Origin: Ktedonobacterales bacterium
GTDB taxonomy: Bacteria > Chloroflexota > Ktedonobacteria > Ktedonobacterales > JADMIN01
NCBI GenBank assembly: GCA_025935195.1
Contig: JAICVS010000024.1
Span: 1 to 39,038, forward strand
Length of the DNA stretch: 39,038 bases
Reading direction: 5' to 3'
Shown: piece after piece, positions 15,702 to 22,667 of the stretch
Numbering within the stretch: the first letter of the stretch is position 1
Layout: the number at the start of each line of letters is the position of its first letter
The notes under the pieces: generated by a model
Database searches by the model: none
What the model was told of the DNA's origin: nothing
What the model saw: the letters and a program-made list of their open reading frames with translations, nothing else
Program-made: the position numbers and the translations under genes

Positions 15702-16109
15702 ATGGCAGCGGATCCGGAACGCGATAACGTTGTTGACAGACTCACGGCCTTAGCGATGCAGCAGGCGTCCAGACGTAACTTTCTGGGCGGAATCGGTGTC
15801 GCTGGGCTGGCAGCTTTCGGGATGATCCCTGGGCTCCGGTGGCTCGCGCAGGCGGGTTCGCAACCTTCCCCAAATGGGATAGTCTGTAGCACTGCCGCAA
15901 CCGAGTGCGAGAGCGCCAGCGATTGCGGACTGCCTTGCAACGGTATCTGCTCTTGCAGCGCAACGTCTTGTATCACCGGGGGTAGACAGTGCGCCTTTAT
16001 ATGCACGCCTACGGCCTGTGGTTGTAGCCCGGAGTTTATCCAGGCACATGGCTCGTGGCAGTGTACCTGCGGATTCTGCTTCTTCTCCTGCGTTGCAAAT
16101 GCCTGTTGA
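15702..16109 (+). CDS. Tat-exported cysteine-rich protein (16 Cys), probable client of the MauE/MauD pair
   Basis: 135 residues; AGAAGGAGG (15685-15693) sits 8 bases before the ATG. Residues 23-28 SRRNFL form a twin-arginine motif, followed by the hydrophobic stretch GGIGVAGLAAFGMIPGL (29-45) and an AQA-like cleavage region. The mature part of about 80 residues holds 16 cysteines, spaced singly and in CSC, CGC and CTCGFC clusters, with few charged residues and one Trp (near GSWQC). It resembles the small subunit of methylamine dehydrogenase only in having a leader, many disulfides and MauE/MauD neighbours. A second Trp for a TTQ cofactor and a large-subunit gene are absent. I know no characterised homologue. 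A secreted disulfide-locked structural, metal-binding or antimicrobial protein is possible. Confidence 0.8.
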   Translation: MAADPERDNVVDRLTALAMQQASRRNFLGGIGVAGLAAFGMIPGLRWLAQAGSQPSPNGIVCSTAATECESASDCGLPCNGICSCSATSCITGGRQCAFICTPTACGCSPEFIQAHGSWQCTCGFCFFSCVANAC

Positions 16110-16138
16110 AAGGACTTACTGTTGGGCGATGCAGCAAG

Positions 16139-16153
16139 ATGAGCAGTGCTCAT
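16139..16153. repeat. Short palindrome after the Cys-rich gene
   Basis: ATGAGCA-G-TGCTCAT, 7-bp arms, 30 bases after the stop at 16109. No T-run follows. It may cap or stabilise the cassette mRNA. Confidence 0.35.
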
Positions 16154-16217
16154 TGAAGGGAGGAAGCAGCAAGCTAAAGCGGTGACAACCCTACAAAGAC
16201 GGATGTTGCGGCGGTAT

Positions 16218-16236
16218 CTCATTTCCAGGAAATGAG
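16218..16236. repeat. 9-bp-arm palindrome before the last cassette gene
   Basis: CTCATTTCC-A-GGAAATGAG, perfect, 36 bases before ATG 16273. It is compatible with an operator or an mRNA-processing stem. Confidence 0.45.
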
Positions 16237-16272
16237 GCTTACGGGACACCCTCACGAGAGGAGCAACAGGCT

Positions 16273-16566
16273 ATGTCAGGTCCGTCAAGCACATGGAACA
16301 TGGAGGCTCCCGCAGTTGATGATCCTCTTAAGGGATATCACAAGAAGCCCGTTATCAGTAGTGGGGGGCCGAACGCAACCTACGTAGGTCGCGTCATCAT
16401 CGAGCTTTGGGACGGTACTACCGCACGAGACGATGCCGATAGGATTGCGATGGTGGTGGGTGCTGTGGACGGACACCACGCAGAGCTTCTCGAACGCATC
16501 GCGACCGCGCTTACGCAGCGTCTGCGTCGGGGGAATCCCTTCAAGGTTCCGCCAGCCCCACAATAG
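16273..16566 (+). CDS. Hypothetical protein, 97 residues, last gene of MauE cassette
   Basis: It starts MSGPSSTWNMEAPAVDD, with GAGAGGAG about 8 bases upstream of the ATG. No signal peptide, membrane helix or cysteine is present. The middle (YVGRVIIELWDGTTARDDADRIAMVV type, residues 37-62) looks like a small alpha/beta domain, followed by a helix HHAELLERIATALTQRL and a Pro-rich end. Base composition matches the rest of the cassette, so it probably arrived with it. It is cytoplasmic by prediction and could be a regulator or chaperone for the Cys-rich protein; the function is unknown. It ends 75 bases before the convergent histidine-kinase stop. Confidence 0.65.
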   Translation: MSGPSSTWNMEAPAVDDPLKGYHKKPVISSGGPNATYVGRVIIELWDGTTARDDADRIAMVVGAVDGHHAELLERIATALTQRLRRGNPFKVPPAPQ

Positions 16567-16640
16567 AATGAGATTCTCCCAAACGTCGACTCTGTCGCGC
16601 CTGCGCGTATTCTACCCATAGCGGCAAGTGTGGATGGACA

Positions 16641-18320
16641 CTATCCCGCAGCGACCGGCAGCGCGACGGTGAAGCGGGCGCCGCCGCCGGGGCGGTCGTC
16701 CACCGTAATCGTGCCGCCATGGGCGGATACCAGCGAGCGCACAATGGCGAGGCCGAGGCCGCTGCCGCCGGTGGCGGCCGTGCGCGAGGCGTCCAGGCGG
16801 TAGAAACGGTCGAAGATGCGCTCGCGCTCCGCGGGGGCGATGCCGGGGCCGGTGTCGGCGATGGCGAGGCGGACCATCTGCCCAGCGCGCGCCGCCGTGA
16901 CCTCGATGACGCCGCCGGCCGGCGTGTGGCGTAGCGCGTTATCCAGCAGGTTCAGCAGAATCTCGGTGAGGCGGTCCGCGTCAGCGGAGATGGGCGGCAG
17001 ATCGCCGGGCAGCGCGCTCGTCAGCCGGATGTCGCGGCGCTCGAACTCCGGGCCGAGCACCGCCAGCGTCTCATCCACCAGCTCCGGCAGCGCGACGGGA
17101 CCGCGCGCCAGCGTCTCCGCGCCCGTGTCGTAGAGCGCGACCTGGCGCAGTTGGCCCACCAGCCGGCGCAGCCGTCCCGCCTCGCGCGCGATCAGCCGCG
17201 TGGACTCGGTGCGCTCCTCTGGGTCATGCACCACGCCGTCGAGCAGCGCCTCGGTAAAGCCCTGGATGGCCGTGAGCGGCGTCGCCAGTTCGTGCGCGAC
17301 GTTGGCGACCAGCTCGCGCCGCAGGTGTTCCTGGCGGCGCAGCGCCGTCACATCGGCTTCCAGCGCGGCGGCCATCTCGTTGAACGCGGCGGCCAGCCGG
17401 TGCAGCTCCTCTGGCGCGGCCACCTGAACGCGCGTGGCATACTCGCCCGCCGCCATCGCCGCCGCCGCCGTCGTCAGGTGCGCCACCGGGCGCGTGAGCC
17501 GGCGCGAGAAGAGATAGGCGAGCAGTCCCGCCAGCAGCGCGGCCAGCAGCGCCCCCGCCAGCAGCGCGCCGTTCACCTGATAGGCGAACGTCAGCGCGCG
17601 GTCGGTGCGCGAGAGCGCGGAGAGCGCGACCGCGCCGATGATCGGGCCGTCCACCGCGTCGCCGCTCCCGTCGCGCACGGCCCGCACCGGCGCTGCCGCG
17701 TAATAGCGGGTGGAGACCCAGGGCAGGACCGAGCCGGGCAGGCTATCTTCCGTTGATGCGCCGTGGATGGCACGATGCAGCGCATCCGTCACCACCGCCT
17801 CGTCGCGCTGGAACTGCGCATCGCCGTCGGGCGCATCACTCCGCGGCGTGATGATCAGCCGGCCGGATGCGTCCATCACCCACATATTGGCGGCGCCGAA
17901 GCGCTGGCGCACCAGCGGGCTTAGCCCCAGGCGCGGCCGGCCGTTGGGCGCGGCCGTCGCGTCACCACCGCCGAGCTGCTGACGGCCCAGCACCAGCGCC
18001 AGTTGGCTCACCTCGGCCGTGAGCTGGTTACGGCGATAATCGTTGAACGAGGTCGTGATCGAGAACAGCGCGATCAGCGTCACCAGCAGAATGGCGCCCA
18101 GCGCGATCAGCGCCGAGCCGAGCGACAACTGCACGCGCAGGCTCTTCAGCCGCGCGGGATGCGCCAGCCGCGCGAGGACGCGCGCGACGCCGCCGGAGAG
18201 GCTCGCCGCACCTGACGCGCTTTGTCCCGCTGCCGCGTTCGTCCCGCTTGTCTCGCGCTCGCCGTTCCGCTCACGGTTCCGCTCGCGGCTCTTTGCTCCC
18301 ACCGGCATGCCCACTCTCAC
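16641..18320 (-). CDS. Two-component sensor histidine kinase (HAMP, HisKA, HATPase_c)
   Basis: 559 residues from GTG 18320, with GGGAGG 7 bases upstream; the GTGA overlaps the regulator stop by 4 bases. A long basic, probably cytoplasmic N-terminus (1-60) precedes TM1 (about 66-89). A sensor domain of about 155 residues (with FGAANMWVMDASGRLI, Cache/PAS-like) is followed by TM2 (about 251-271). The HAMP domain (272-325) has RRLTRPVAHL. The phospho-acceptor is His343 in NVAHELATPLTAI. The N box has Asn461 (LLDNALRHTP), with ATP-lid motifs DTGPGI (489-494) and GGSGLGLAIV (518-527). All catalytic residues are present. It is cotranscribed with the OmpR regulator; the signal is unknown. It is a membrane sensor by topology. 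Confidence 0.93.
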   Translation of the reverse strand: MRVGMPVGAKSRERNRERNGERETSGTNAAAGQSASGAASLSGGVARVLARLAHPARLKSLRVQLSLGSALIALGAILLVTLIALFSITTSFNDYRRNQLTAEVSQLALVLGRQQLGGGDATAAPNGRPRLGLSPLVRQRFGAANMWVMDASGRLIITPRSDAPDGDAQFQRDEAVVTDALHRAIHGASTEDSLPGSVLPWVSTRYYAAAPVRAVRDGSGDAVDGPIIGAVALSALSRTDRALTFAYQVNGALLAGALLAALLAGLLAYLFSRRLTRPVAHLTTAAAAMAAGEYATRVQVAAPEELHRLAAAFNEMAAALEADVTALRRQEHLRRELVANVAHELATPLTAIQGFTEALLDGVVHDPEERTESTRLIAREAGRLRRLVGQLRQVALYDTGAETLARGPVALPELVDETLAVLGPEFERRDIRLTSALPGDLPPISADADRLTEILLNLLDNALRHTPAGGVIEVTAARAGQMVRLAIADTGPGIAPAERERIFDRFYRLDASRTAATGGSGLGLAIVRSLVSAHGGTITVDDRPGGGARFTVALPVAAG

Positions 18321-19078
18321 GCACCGGCCTCCCGTGCATCCTCGGCGCCGGCCCCTGCCGTGCCGGTCGGATCGAAGCGGTAGCCGACGCGCCAGACGGT
18401 CTTGATGAAGCGCGGGTTGGCCGGATCGCGCTCCACCTTCTTGCGCAACGTCGCGACATGCACATCCACCGTACGACTGTCGCCGAGATAGTTATATCCC
18501 CAGACCGTGTTGAGCAGCTCCTCGCGCGTGAACACGTGATCGGGCGTGCCGGCGAACGCCGCCAGCAGATCGAATTCTTTGGCGGTCAGCTCGATCCGCC
18601 GGCCATCCGCCTCCACACGGCGCGCGTCCGTGTTCACCAATAGCCCAGGAAAGGCGAGCACGCGCACAGCGGCCGGCCCGGCGGGCGCCTCAGGCGGGAC
18701 GGCGCGGCGCAGGATCGCGCGCACGCGGCTGACTAGCTCGCGCGGGCTGAAGGGCTTGATCACGTAGTCGTCCGCGCCGAGATCGAGGCCGCTGATGCGG
18801 TCTTCCTCTGTCTGGCGTGCGGTGAGCATCAGGATCGGCGTGTGTGCGGTCGCGCGGATGCGCCGGCAGACCTCCCAGCCATCCATACCGGGCAGCATCA
18901 GATCGAGGATGACGAGCTCGGGACGCTCGCGCTCGTACAGGGCGAGGCCGTCAAGACCATCGCCGGCCGCCAGCACGCGGAAGCCGGCCTCCTCTAGATA
19001 GAGGCGCACGAGCCGCGCGATGTTCTCTTCGTCCTCGACCACGAGGACGACGGCGGCCGGCGCATCCTGCTCAGGCAT
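18317..19078 (-). CDS. OmpR/PhoB-family response regulator
   Basis: 253 residues. The receiver domain has VVLVVEDEENIARLV (acidic pair near residues 15-16), phospho-acceptor Asp59 (LVILDLMLPGMDG), the Thr of LMLTARQ and Lys108 (VIKPFSPREL). A linker of about 25 residues leads to a winged-helix DNA-binding domain (about 145-240) with ELTAKEFDLLAAF and VDVHVATLRKKVE. It is the upstream gene of the pair; the kinase start overlaps its stop by 4 bases. The palindrome at 19163-19174, about 90 bases upstream, is a possible binding site. The MacAB-like efflux genes and lipoprotein upstream on the same strand are possible targets, by proximity only. Confidence 0.94.
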   Translation of the reverse strand: MPEQDAPAAVVLVVEDEENIARLVRLYLEEAGFRVLAAGDGLDGLALYERERPELVILDLMLPGMDGWEVCRRIRATAHTPILMLTARQTEEDRISGLDLGADDYVIKPFSPRELVSRVRAILRRAVPPEAPAGPAAVRVLAFPGLLVNTDARRVEADGRRIELTAKEFDLLAAFAGTPDHVFTREELLNTVWGYNYLGDSRTVDVHVATLRKKVERDPANPRFIKTVWRVGYRFDPTGTAGAGAEDAREAGA

Positions 19079-19162
19079 ATGTTCACCGACCTTTCCCGAC
19101 GCTAGGTAGCCACCTTCACCTCAGAGACGGCCCTCGGCCAGCCGCATCGTCCATCCAGTATG

Positions 19163-19174
19163 ATGAACGTTCAT
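19163..19174. promoter_or_regulatory. 12-base palindrome upstream of the response-regulator gene
   Basis: ATGAACGTTCAT is a perfect palindrome 85-96 bases before the regulator start. Just beyond it, read on the minus strand, is CTGTC-N5-CTGTC, a direct repeat like OmpR-type half sites. It is a candidate autoregulatory site. Confidence 0.3.
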
Positions 19175-19230
19175 AGAGGATATAGACAGATCTGGACAGC
19201 TGGTGCCATCTCTTCCCATCCGCTCGCCCC

Positions 19231-19259
19231 TTGACAGCAGCTCCCCTTCTACGTATACT
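19231..19259 (+). promoter_or_regulatory. Consensus sigma-70 promoter facing no protein gene
   Basis: TTGACA (19231-19236), spacer of exactly 17 bases, TATACT (19254-19259). This is the best promoter match in the window. It reads to the right, yet every gene from 19485 to 27853 is on the other strand, and no credible start codon with a ribosome site follows. Transcription would begin near 19266. Confidence 0.65.
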
Positions 19260-19265
19260 GCTTGC

Positions 19266-19464
19266 TGTGAGTCCAAGCCGTCTCTTCTGAGACGAAGCAT
19301 CATCAGGACTCCACCACTACCACGTAGTCCCCGACGCCTTTGGCAAGGGGATAGAGGCCGTTGTAGTTCGGCCCGTACGGTTGACGCTCGCTCGGTCAGT
19401 CCAACCGTGTGCGTTGGCGGCAGCGTGAATCATACCAACCAATCAATAGGTACCTATTGATTGG
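19266..19464 (+). ncRNA. Candidate structured non-coding RNA
   Basis: Downstream of the promoter at 19231-19259 come five successive stems. They are CGTCTC/GAGACG with a TTCT loop (19279-19294), GGACT/AGTCC (19306-19330), GGCCG/CGGCC (19356-19373), ACGGTTG/CAACCGT (19377-19408) and the 26-base palindrome (19439-19464). No open frame with a ribosome site fits. If transcription continued it would run antisense to the lipoprotein mRNA. No known RNA family was recognised, and the boundaries are approximate. Confidence 0.35.
19439..19464. repeat. Perfect 26-base palindrome
   Basis: The left half CCAATCAATAGGT is exactly complementary to the right half ACCTATTGATTGG, with no loop. It lies 21 bases after the lipoprotein stop. 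It is AT-rich without a T-run, so it looks like a protein-binding site or a bidirectional end rather than a standard terminator. Confidence 0.7.
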
Positions 19465-19484
19465 GAACTATACGCCCACTCACT

Positions 19485-20234
19485 TTACCGCGCTGGCTGG
19501 ATGAGAATGGTGCGCGCGGAAAGCCCGGCGCTGGCTGTCGTGCCGGTGGCGAGCACCGTCTGCCCGACCTTCAGGTCACTGGCATGAGCGGCGGCCATCT
19601 CGTCAATCACCGTGGACGGCAAGATAGCGACGCTGTACGTCTGGCCCTGGGTGTCGTCGAAGACGAGCTTGGTGCTGGTCGCGGAGTCCACCGTGCCGCG
19701 CAACCCCTGGAACACGCCGCGCTGGCCGGAACCCTGGCCCTGCTGCCCCTGCCCTTGCTGGCCCTGGCCGTTTTGCCCCCGGCCCTGGCCTCGCTGGCGG
19801 AAGCAGGCCGCGTTCACGCCGGCCGGCGGTGTCGCGCCCGCCGCGCCGCGCCCGCCAAAGCCGCCGGCCTGCCCTGCCTGGCCCGTCTGGATGCGAATGC
19901 TGGTCGCCTTGGTGGCATTCGTATCCGTCACGACCAGCACCGGCGTGCCGGCGGTGAGCGCCGAGGGCTGCACCGCCACCGTTTTCGTCAGGCGCGTGGA
20001 CGAGGTGATCAAGACCTGGGTCGCCTTGCCGGCGCTGGTCGTCACGGTGATGGCGCCGGTCTTGATGGCGGTGACGCGGCCCGTGACCACCGCGACCGCC
20101 GGAGTCGCCGGGCAGGTCGGCGTGGGTGCGGCCGAAGCGGCGCTGGCCGAGGACGAGGCGCAGCCCGCCAGCGCCAGCACGAACAGGCAGGCGGCGGCGA
20201 TCCCGCCGCCCGCGCGCAGATAGCGTAGCGACAT
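19485..20234 (-). CDS. Lipoprotein with two DUF5666-like OB/beta repeats and Gly/Gln-rich linker
   Basis: 249 residues. A lipoprotein signal peptide ends in the lipobox LAGC, with Cys25. Two similar beta-rich modules follow: VVTGRVTAIKTGAITVTTSAG (in two parts, about residues 48-110) and LRGTVDSATSTKLVFDD (about 180-245). Each has the G-x-V strand and a VG/AG-TPVLV or VGQTVLATG closing strand seen in DUF5666-type proteins. Between them is a low-complexity stretch of GQ-rich repeats (about 150-175) and one extra Cys. It is anchored outside the cytoplasmic membrane. It lies downstream of the MacAB-like genes on the same strand, 145 bases from the permease stop, so it may be an accessory to that exporter or an independent surface protein. 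Confidence 0.72.
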   Translation of the reverse strand: MSLRYLRAGGGIAAACLFVLALAGCASSSASAASAAPTPTCPATPAVAVVTGRVTAIKTGAITVTTSAGKATQVLITSSTRLTKTVAVQPSALTAGTPVLVVTDTNATKATSIRIQTGQAGQAGGFGGRGAAGATPPAGVNAACFRQRGQGRGQNGQGQQGQGQQGQGSGQRGVFQGLRGTVDSATSTKLVFDDTQGQTYSVAILPSTVIDEMAAAHASDLKVGQTVLATGTTASAGLSARTILIQPAR

Positions 20235-20309
20235 ACTTTTCAGAATCTCCTCTTTGGGGGATCACACACCCTGGCGTCATACAGCATTCGGATTGGTCGT
20301 TGGCGCTCA

Positions 20310-20353
20310 TGGGGCTTTCGCCCCGGCGGATCGTGCGCCGGCACTTCAGTGCC
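20310..20353. repeat. Two adjacent hairpins between permease and lipoprotein genes
   Basis: GGGGC-TTTC-GCCCC (20310-20323) and GGCACT-TC-AGTGCC (20340-20353). They lie after the permease stop, in reading direction, and before the lipoprotein start. They could attenuate or end the exporter transcript; no T-run was seen. Confidence 0.45.
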
Positions 20354-20379
20354 GCGAGCCTGCCAACCATGCGCACGCG

Positions 20380-21696
20380 CTACTCCGTGCGTAGCGCGAC
20401 GATGGGATCGAGCTGAGAGGCGCGCACGGCCGGATAGAAGCCGAAGACGATGCCCACGAGCATGCTCACGCCCACGGCCAGCGCGATGGCGACCACGCTC
20501 AGCACGAACGGCAGTTGGAAGGCATGCGTCAACGCCAGCCCGCCGCCCAGGCCGATCAGAATGCCGGCGGCCCCGCCGCCCGCGCTGAGGGTGAGCGCCT
20601 CGATCAAAAACTGGTTGCGGATGTCGCCGCGCCGCGCGCCGATCGCCATGCGGATGCCGATCTCGCGCGTGCGCTCCGTCACTGAGACAAGCATGATGTT
20701 CATGATGCCGATGCCGCCTACGATCAGCGAGATCGCCGCGATGCCGATCAGCAGAATGGCAAGCGTCTGCGCCGACTGCTGCGCCGTCTGCACGAACTGT
20801 GTCGGGCTGCGCACGGTGAAGTCGTCGCTGCCGCCGGCCGCGATCTGGTGGCGCTGCTCCAAGAGCGCCGTCACCGCCTGCTGCGTCGCGTCCACGTTAT
20901 CGGTCGCGTCCACCTGCACCTGGATCTGACTGACGAAGGTCGCATTGGTCAGCCGCGCCCGCGCCGTCGCGAACGGGATGTACGCCACGTCGTCCTGGTT
21001 GCCGAAGCCGGTCGCGCCCTTGGATTGCAGCACGCCCACCACCTGATAGGTCTGGCCGTTCATCAGGATGCTTTGCCCCAGCGGATCGGTTCCCGTCGGC
21101 GTGAAGAGGTTATCCACCACCGTCTGCCCCAGTACGGCGACGGGCTGCGCGTTGTCCTCATCCGCCTGGCTGAACCACGTGCCCTCGGCCATCTGCCAGT
21201 TGCCAATGGCCTGGAAGCCGGGATACACCCCCTGCGCGCGCGTGTTCCAGTTCTGCGCGCCCGCCAGAATCTGCGTGTTCGCGCTCAGCAATGGGCTGAC
21301 GTTGGCGACGTGCGGCACGGCCGTGAGCGCGTCGGCGTCGGCCTGCGTGAGCGATTGCCGTGTCCCCGCGCCGCCACGCGCACCGCCGGTGGTCGTCGCG
21401 CCCGGCGTGATCGTCAGCACGTTGGTGCCCAGCCCCGCCACACGCGCGTTGAGGACGGCGCTCGTCCCCTGCGTCAGCGTCACGACGGCGATCACCGCCG
21501 CCACGCCGACGATCACGCCGAGGATGGTGAGCAGCGAGCGCAGCCGGTTGGCCCACAGCGCCTCCAGCGCGCTCTGCACGCTCGGCCCCAGCATCAGGCC
21601 GCGGCGCGAGGCGAATGCTCCAGCTCCCGCGCCGCGCGCGGCACGCCTCGCGGGCGCTGCCGTGGCACGGGTTGTAGGAATCCGCGAGGTCGTCAT
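20380..21696 (-). CDS. MacB-like ABC transporter permease (FtsX/MacB_PCD)
   Basis: 438 residues. A basic N-terminus (1-35) precedes ALEALWANRLRSLLTILGVIVGVAAVIAVV-type TM1 (about 45-75). A large extracytoplasmic MacB_PCD domain (about 80-300, with PHVANVSPLLSA and GVYPGFQAIGNWQM) follows, then three C-terminal TM segments (about 312-335, 362-390, 398-425). The conserved cytoplasmic loop SVTERTREIGIRMAIGARRGDI and the end FYPAVRASQLDPIVALRTE are diagnostic. MacB-type exporters work by mechanotransmission, moving substrates such as antibiotics, peptides or lipoproteins outside the membrane. The ATG overlaps the ATPase stop by 4 bases, and the adaptor gene is two genes upstream. Confidence 0.93.
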   Translation of the reverse strand: MTTSRIPTTRATAAPARRAARGAGAGAFASRRGLMLGPSVQSALEALWANRLRSLLTILGVIVGVAAVIAVVTLTQGTSAVLNARVAGLGTNVLTITPGATTTGGARGGAGTRQSLTQADADALTAVPHVANVSPLLSANTQILAGAQNWNTRAQGVYPGFQAIGNWQMAEGTWFSQADEDNAQPVAVLGQTVVDNLFTPTGTDPLGQSILMNGQTYQVVGVLQSKGATGFGNQDDVAYIPFATARARLTNATFVSQIQVQVDATDNVDATQQAVTALLEQRHQIAAGGSDDFTVRSPTQFVQTAQQSAQTLAILLIGIAAISLIVGGIGIMNIMLVSVTERTREIGIRMAIGARRGDIRNQFLIEALTLSAGGGAAGILIGLGGGLALTHAFQLPFVLSVVAIALAVGVSMLVGIVFGFYPAVRASQLDPIVALRTE

Positions 21697-22607
21697 GCCT
21701 GTTCCTCCCGAATCCGCACCGGCTCGCCGCCCGCCCCATCGGCGGACCGCCGCGCCAGCAGCTCCTGTAGCTCGTCGGTGGCGGAGCGTTGCTGTGTCAC
21801 AGCCTGATCGCTCACCACCAGCCCATCACGGAAGCTGATCTGGCGCTGGGCGTAGGCCGCGATGTCCGCCTCGTGCGTCACCAGCACAATCGTCAGCCCA
21901 AAGCCGTTGAGCCGCTGCAAGATCGCCATGATGTCCATGCCGGTGCGCGTATCGAGGTTGCCGGTCGGCTCGTCCGCCAAGAGCAGCGAAGGCGAGTTGA
22001 CCAGCGCGCGGGCGATGGCGACGCGCTGCTGCTGGCCGCCGGAGAGCTGCTGCGGGTGATGCTCGAGGCGGTTGCCTAGCCCCACGATACGCAGGGCGCG
22101 GCGTGCGCGTCGCTCGCGCTCCTCACGCGGCATGCCGGCGTAGAGCAGCGGCAGCGCCACGTTGGCGAGCGCGGTGGCGCGCGCCAGCAGATTGAACCCC
22201 TGAAAGACGAAGCCGATGTGGCGATTGCGCAGGTCCGCGATGGCGTCCGCCGAGAGCCGGCTCACCTCGCGGCCGTTCAGCCAGTATTCGCCGCTCGTGG
22301 GCCGATCCAGGCAGCCGAGCAGGTTCATGAAGGTGGACTTGCCCGACCCCGACGGCCCCATGATCGCCACGAACTCGCCGCGCGCCACCTCCACATTCAC
22401 GCCGCGCAGCGCCGGAATGCTCGTCTGCCCCATCCGATAGACCTTCGCGAGCCGCCGCACCGAGATGACCGCGTGCGCGCCCTCACTCTCGTGATCGCTC
22501 AGGCGCTCGCGCGCGTCCGGCACATCCCGCTGGCTCGATACCGCATCACGCGCATCGGGGTCCGATGCCCGCTCGGCCGCCCCCGCCGGCGCATCATCAG
22601 TTCTCAT
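21693..22607 (-). CDS. MacB-type ABC transporter ATP-binding protein
   Basis: 304 residues. About 45 disordered, charged residues precede the ATPase domain. Walker [10 protein letters not shown] (84-92), Q-loop (VFQGFNLL, about 134-141), signature LSGGQ (188-192), Walker [13 protein letters not shown] (208-219) and the switch His in LVTHEADIA are all present. The GNLDTRTG sequence and the ExxxLxG-type length fit the LolD/MacB subgroup. The C-terminal 45 residues extend beyond the core. It is cytoplasmic and drives the permease encoded immediately downstream (4-base overlap). It lies 60 bases after the adaptor gene stop. Start choice between in-frame codons is uncertain because the N-terminal part is not conserved. 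Confidence 0.93.
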   Translation of the reverse strand: MRTDDAPAGAAERASDPDARDAVSSQRDVPDARERLSDHESEGAHAVISVRRLAKVYRMGQTSIPALRGVNVEVARGEFVAIMGPSGSGKSTFMNLLGCLDRPTSGEYWLNGREVSRLSADAIADLRNRHIGFVFQGFNLLARATALANVALPLLYAGMPREERERRARRALRIVGLGNRLEHHPQQLSGGQQQRVAIARALVNSPSLLLADEPTGNLDTRTGMDIMAILQRLNGFGLTIVLVTHEADIAAYAQRQISFRDGLVVSDQAVTQQRSATDELQELLARRSADGAGGEPVRIREEQA

Positions 22608-22667
22608 GCGTCGTCACCTCCATCCACCACGCGCGGCATGAAGCGCGGTCGCGGTCCGATACTTCGC

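Noticed and set aside
15702..16109. Methylamine dehydrogenase small subunit (MauA)
   Set aside because: It has a leader, many cysteines and MauE/MauD neighbours, but too few tryptophans for a TTQ cofactor, a different cysteine pattern and no large-subunit gene.
19203..19460. 85-codon plus-strand frame downstream of the consensus promoter
   Set aside because: Its start lies upstream of the predicted transcription start, with no ribosome site and a Ser/Pro/Arg-rich product without similarity to anything known to me.
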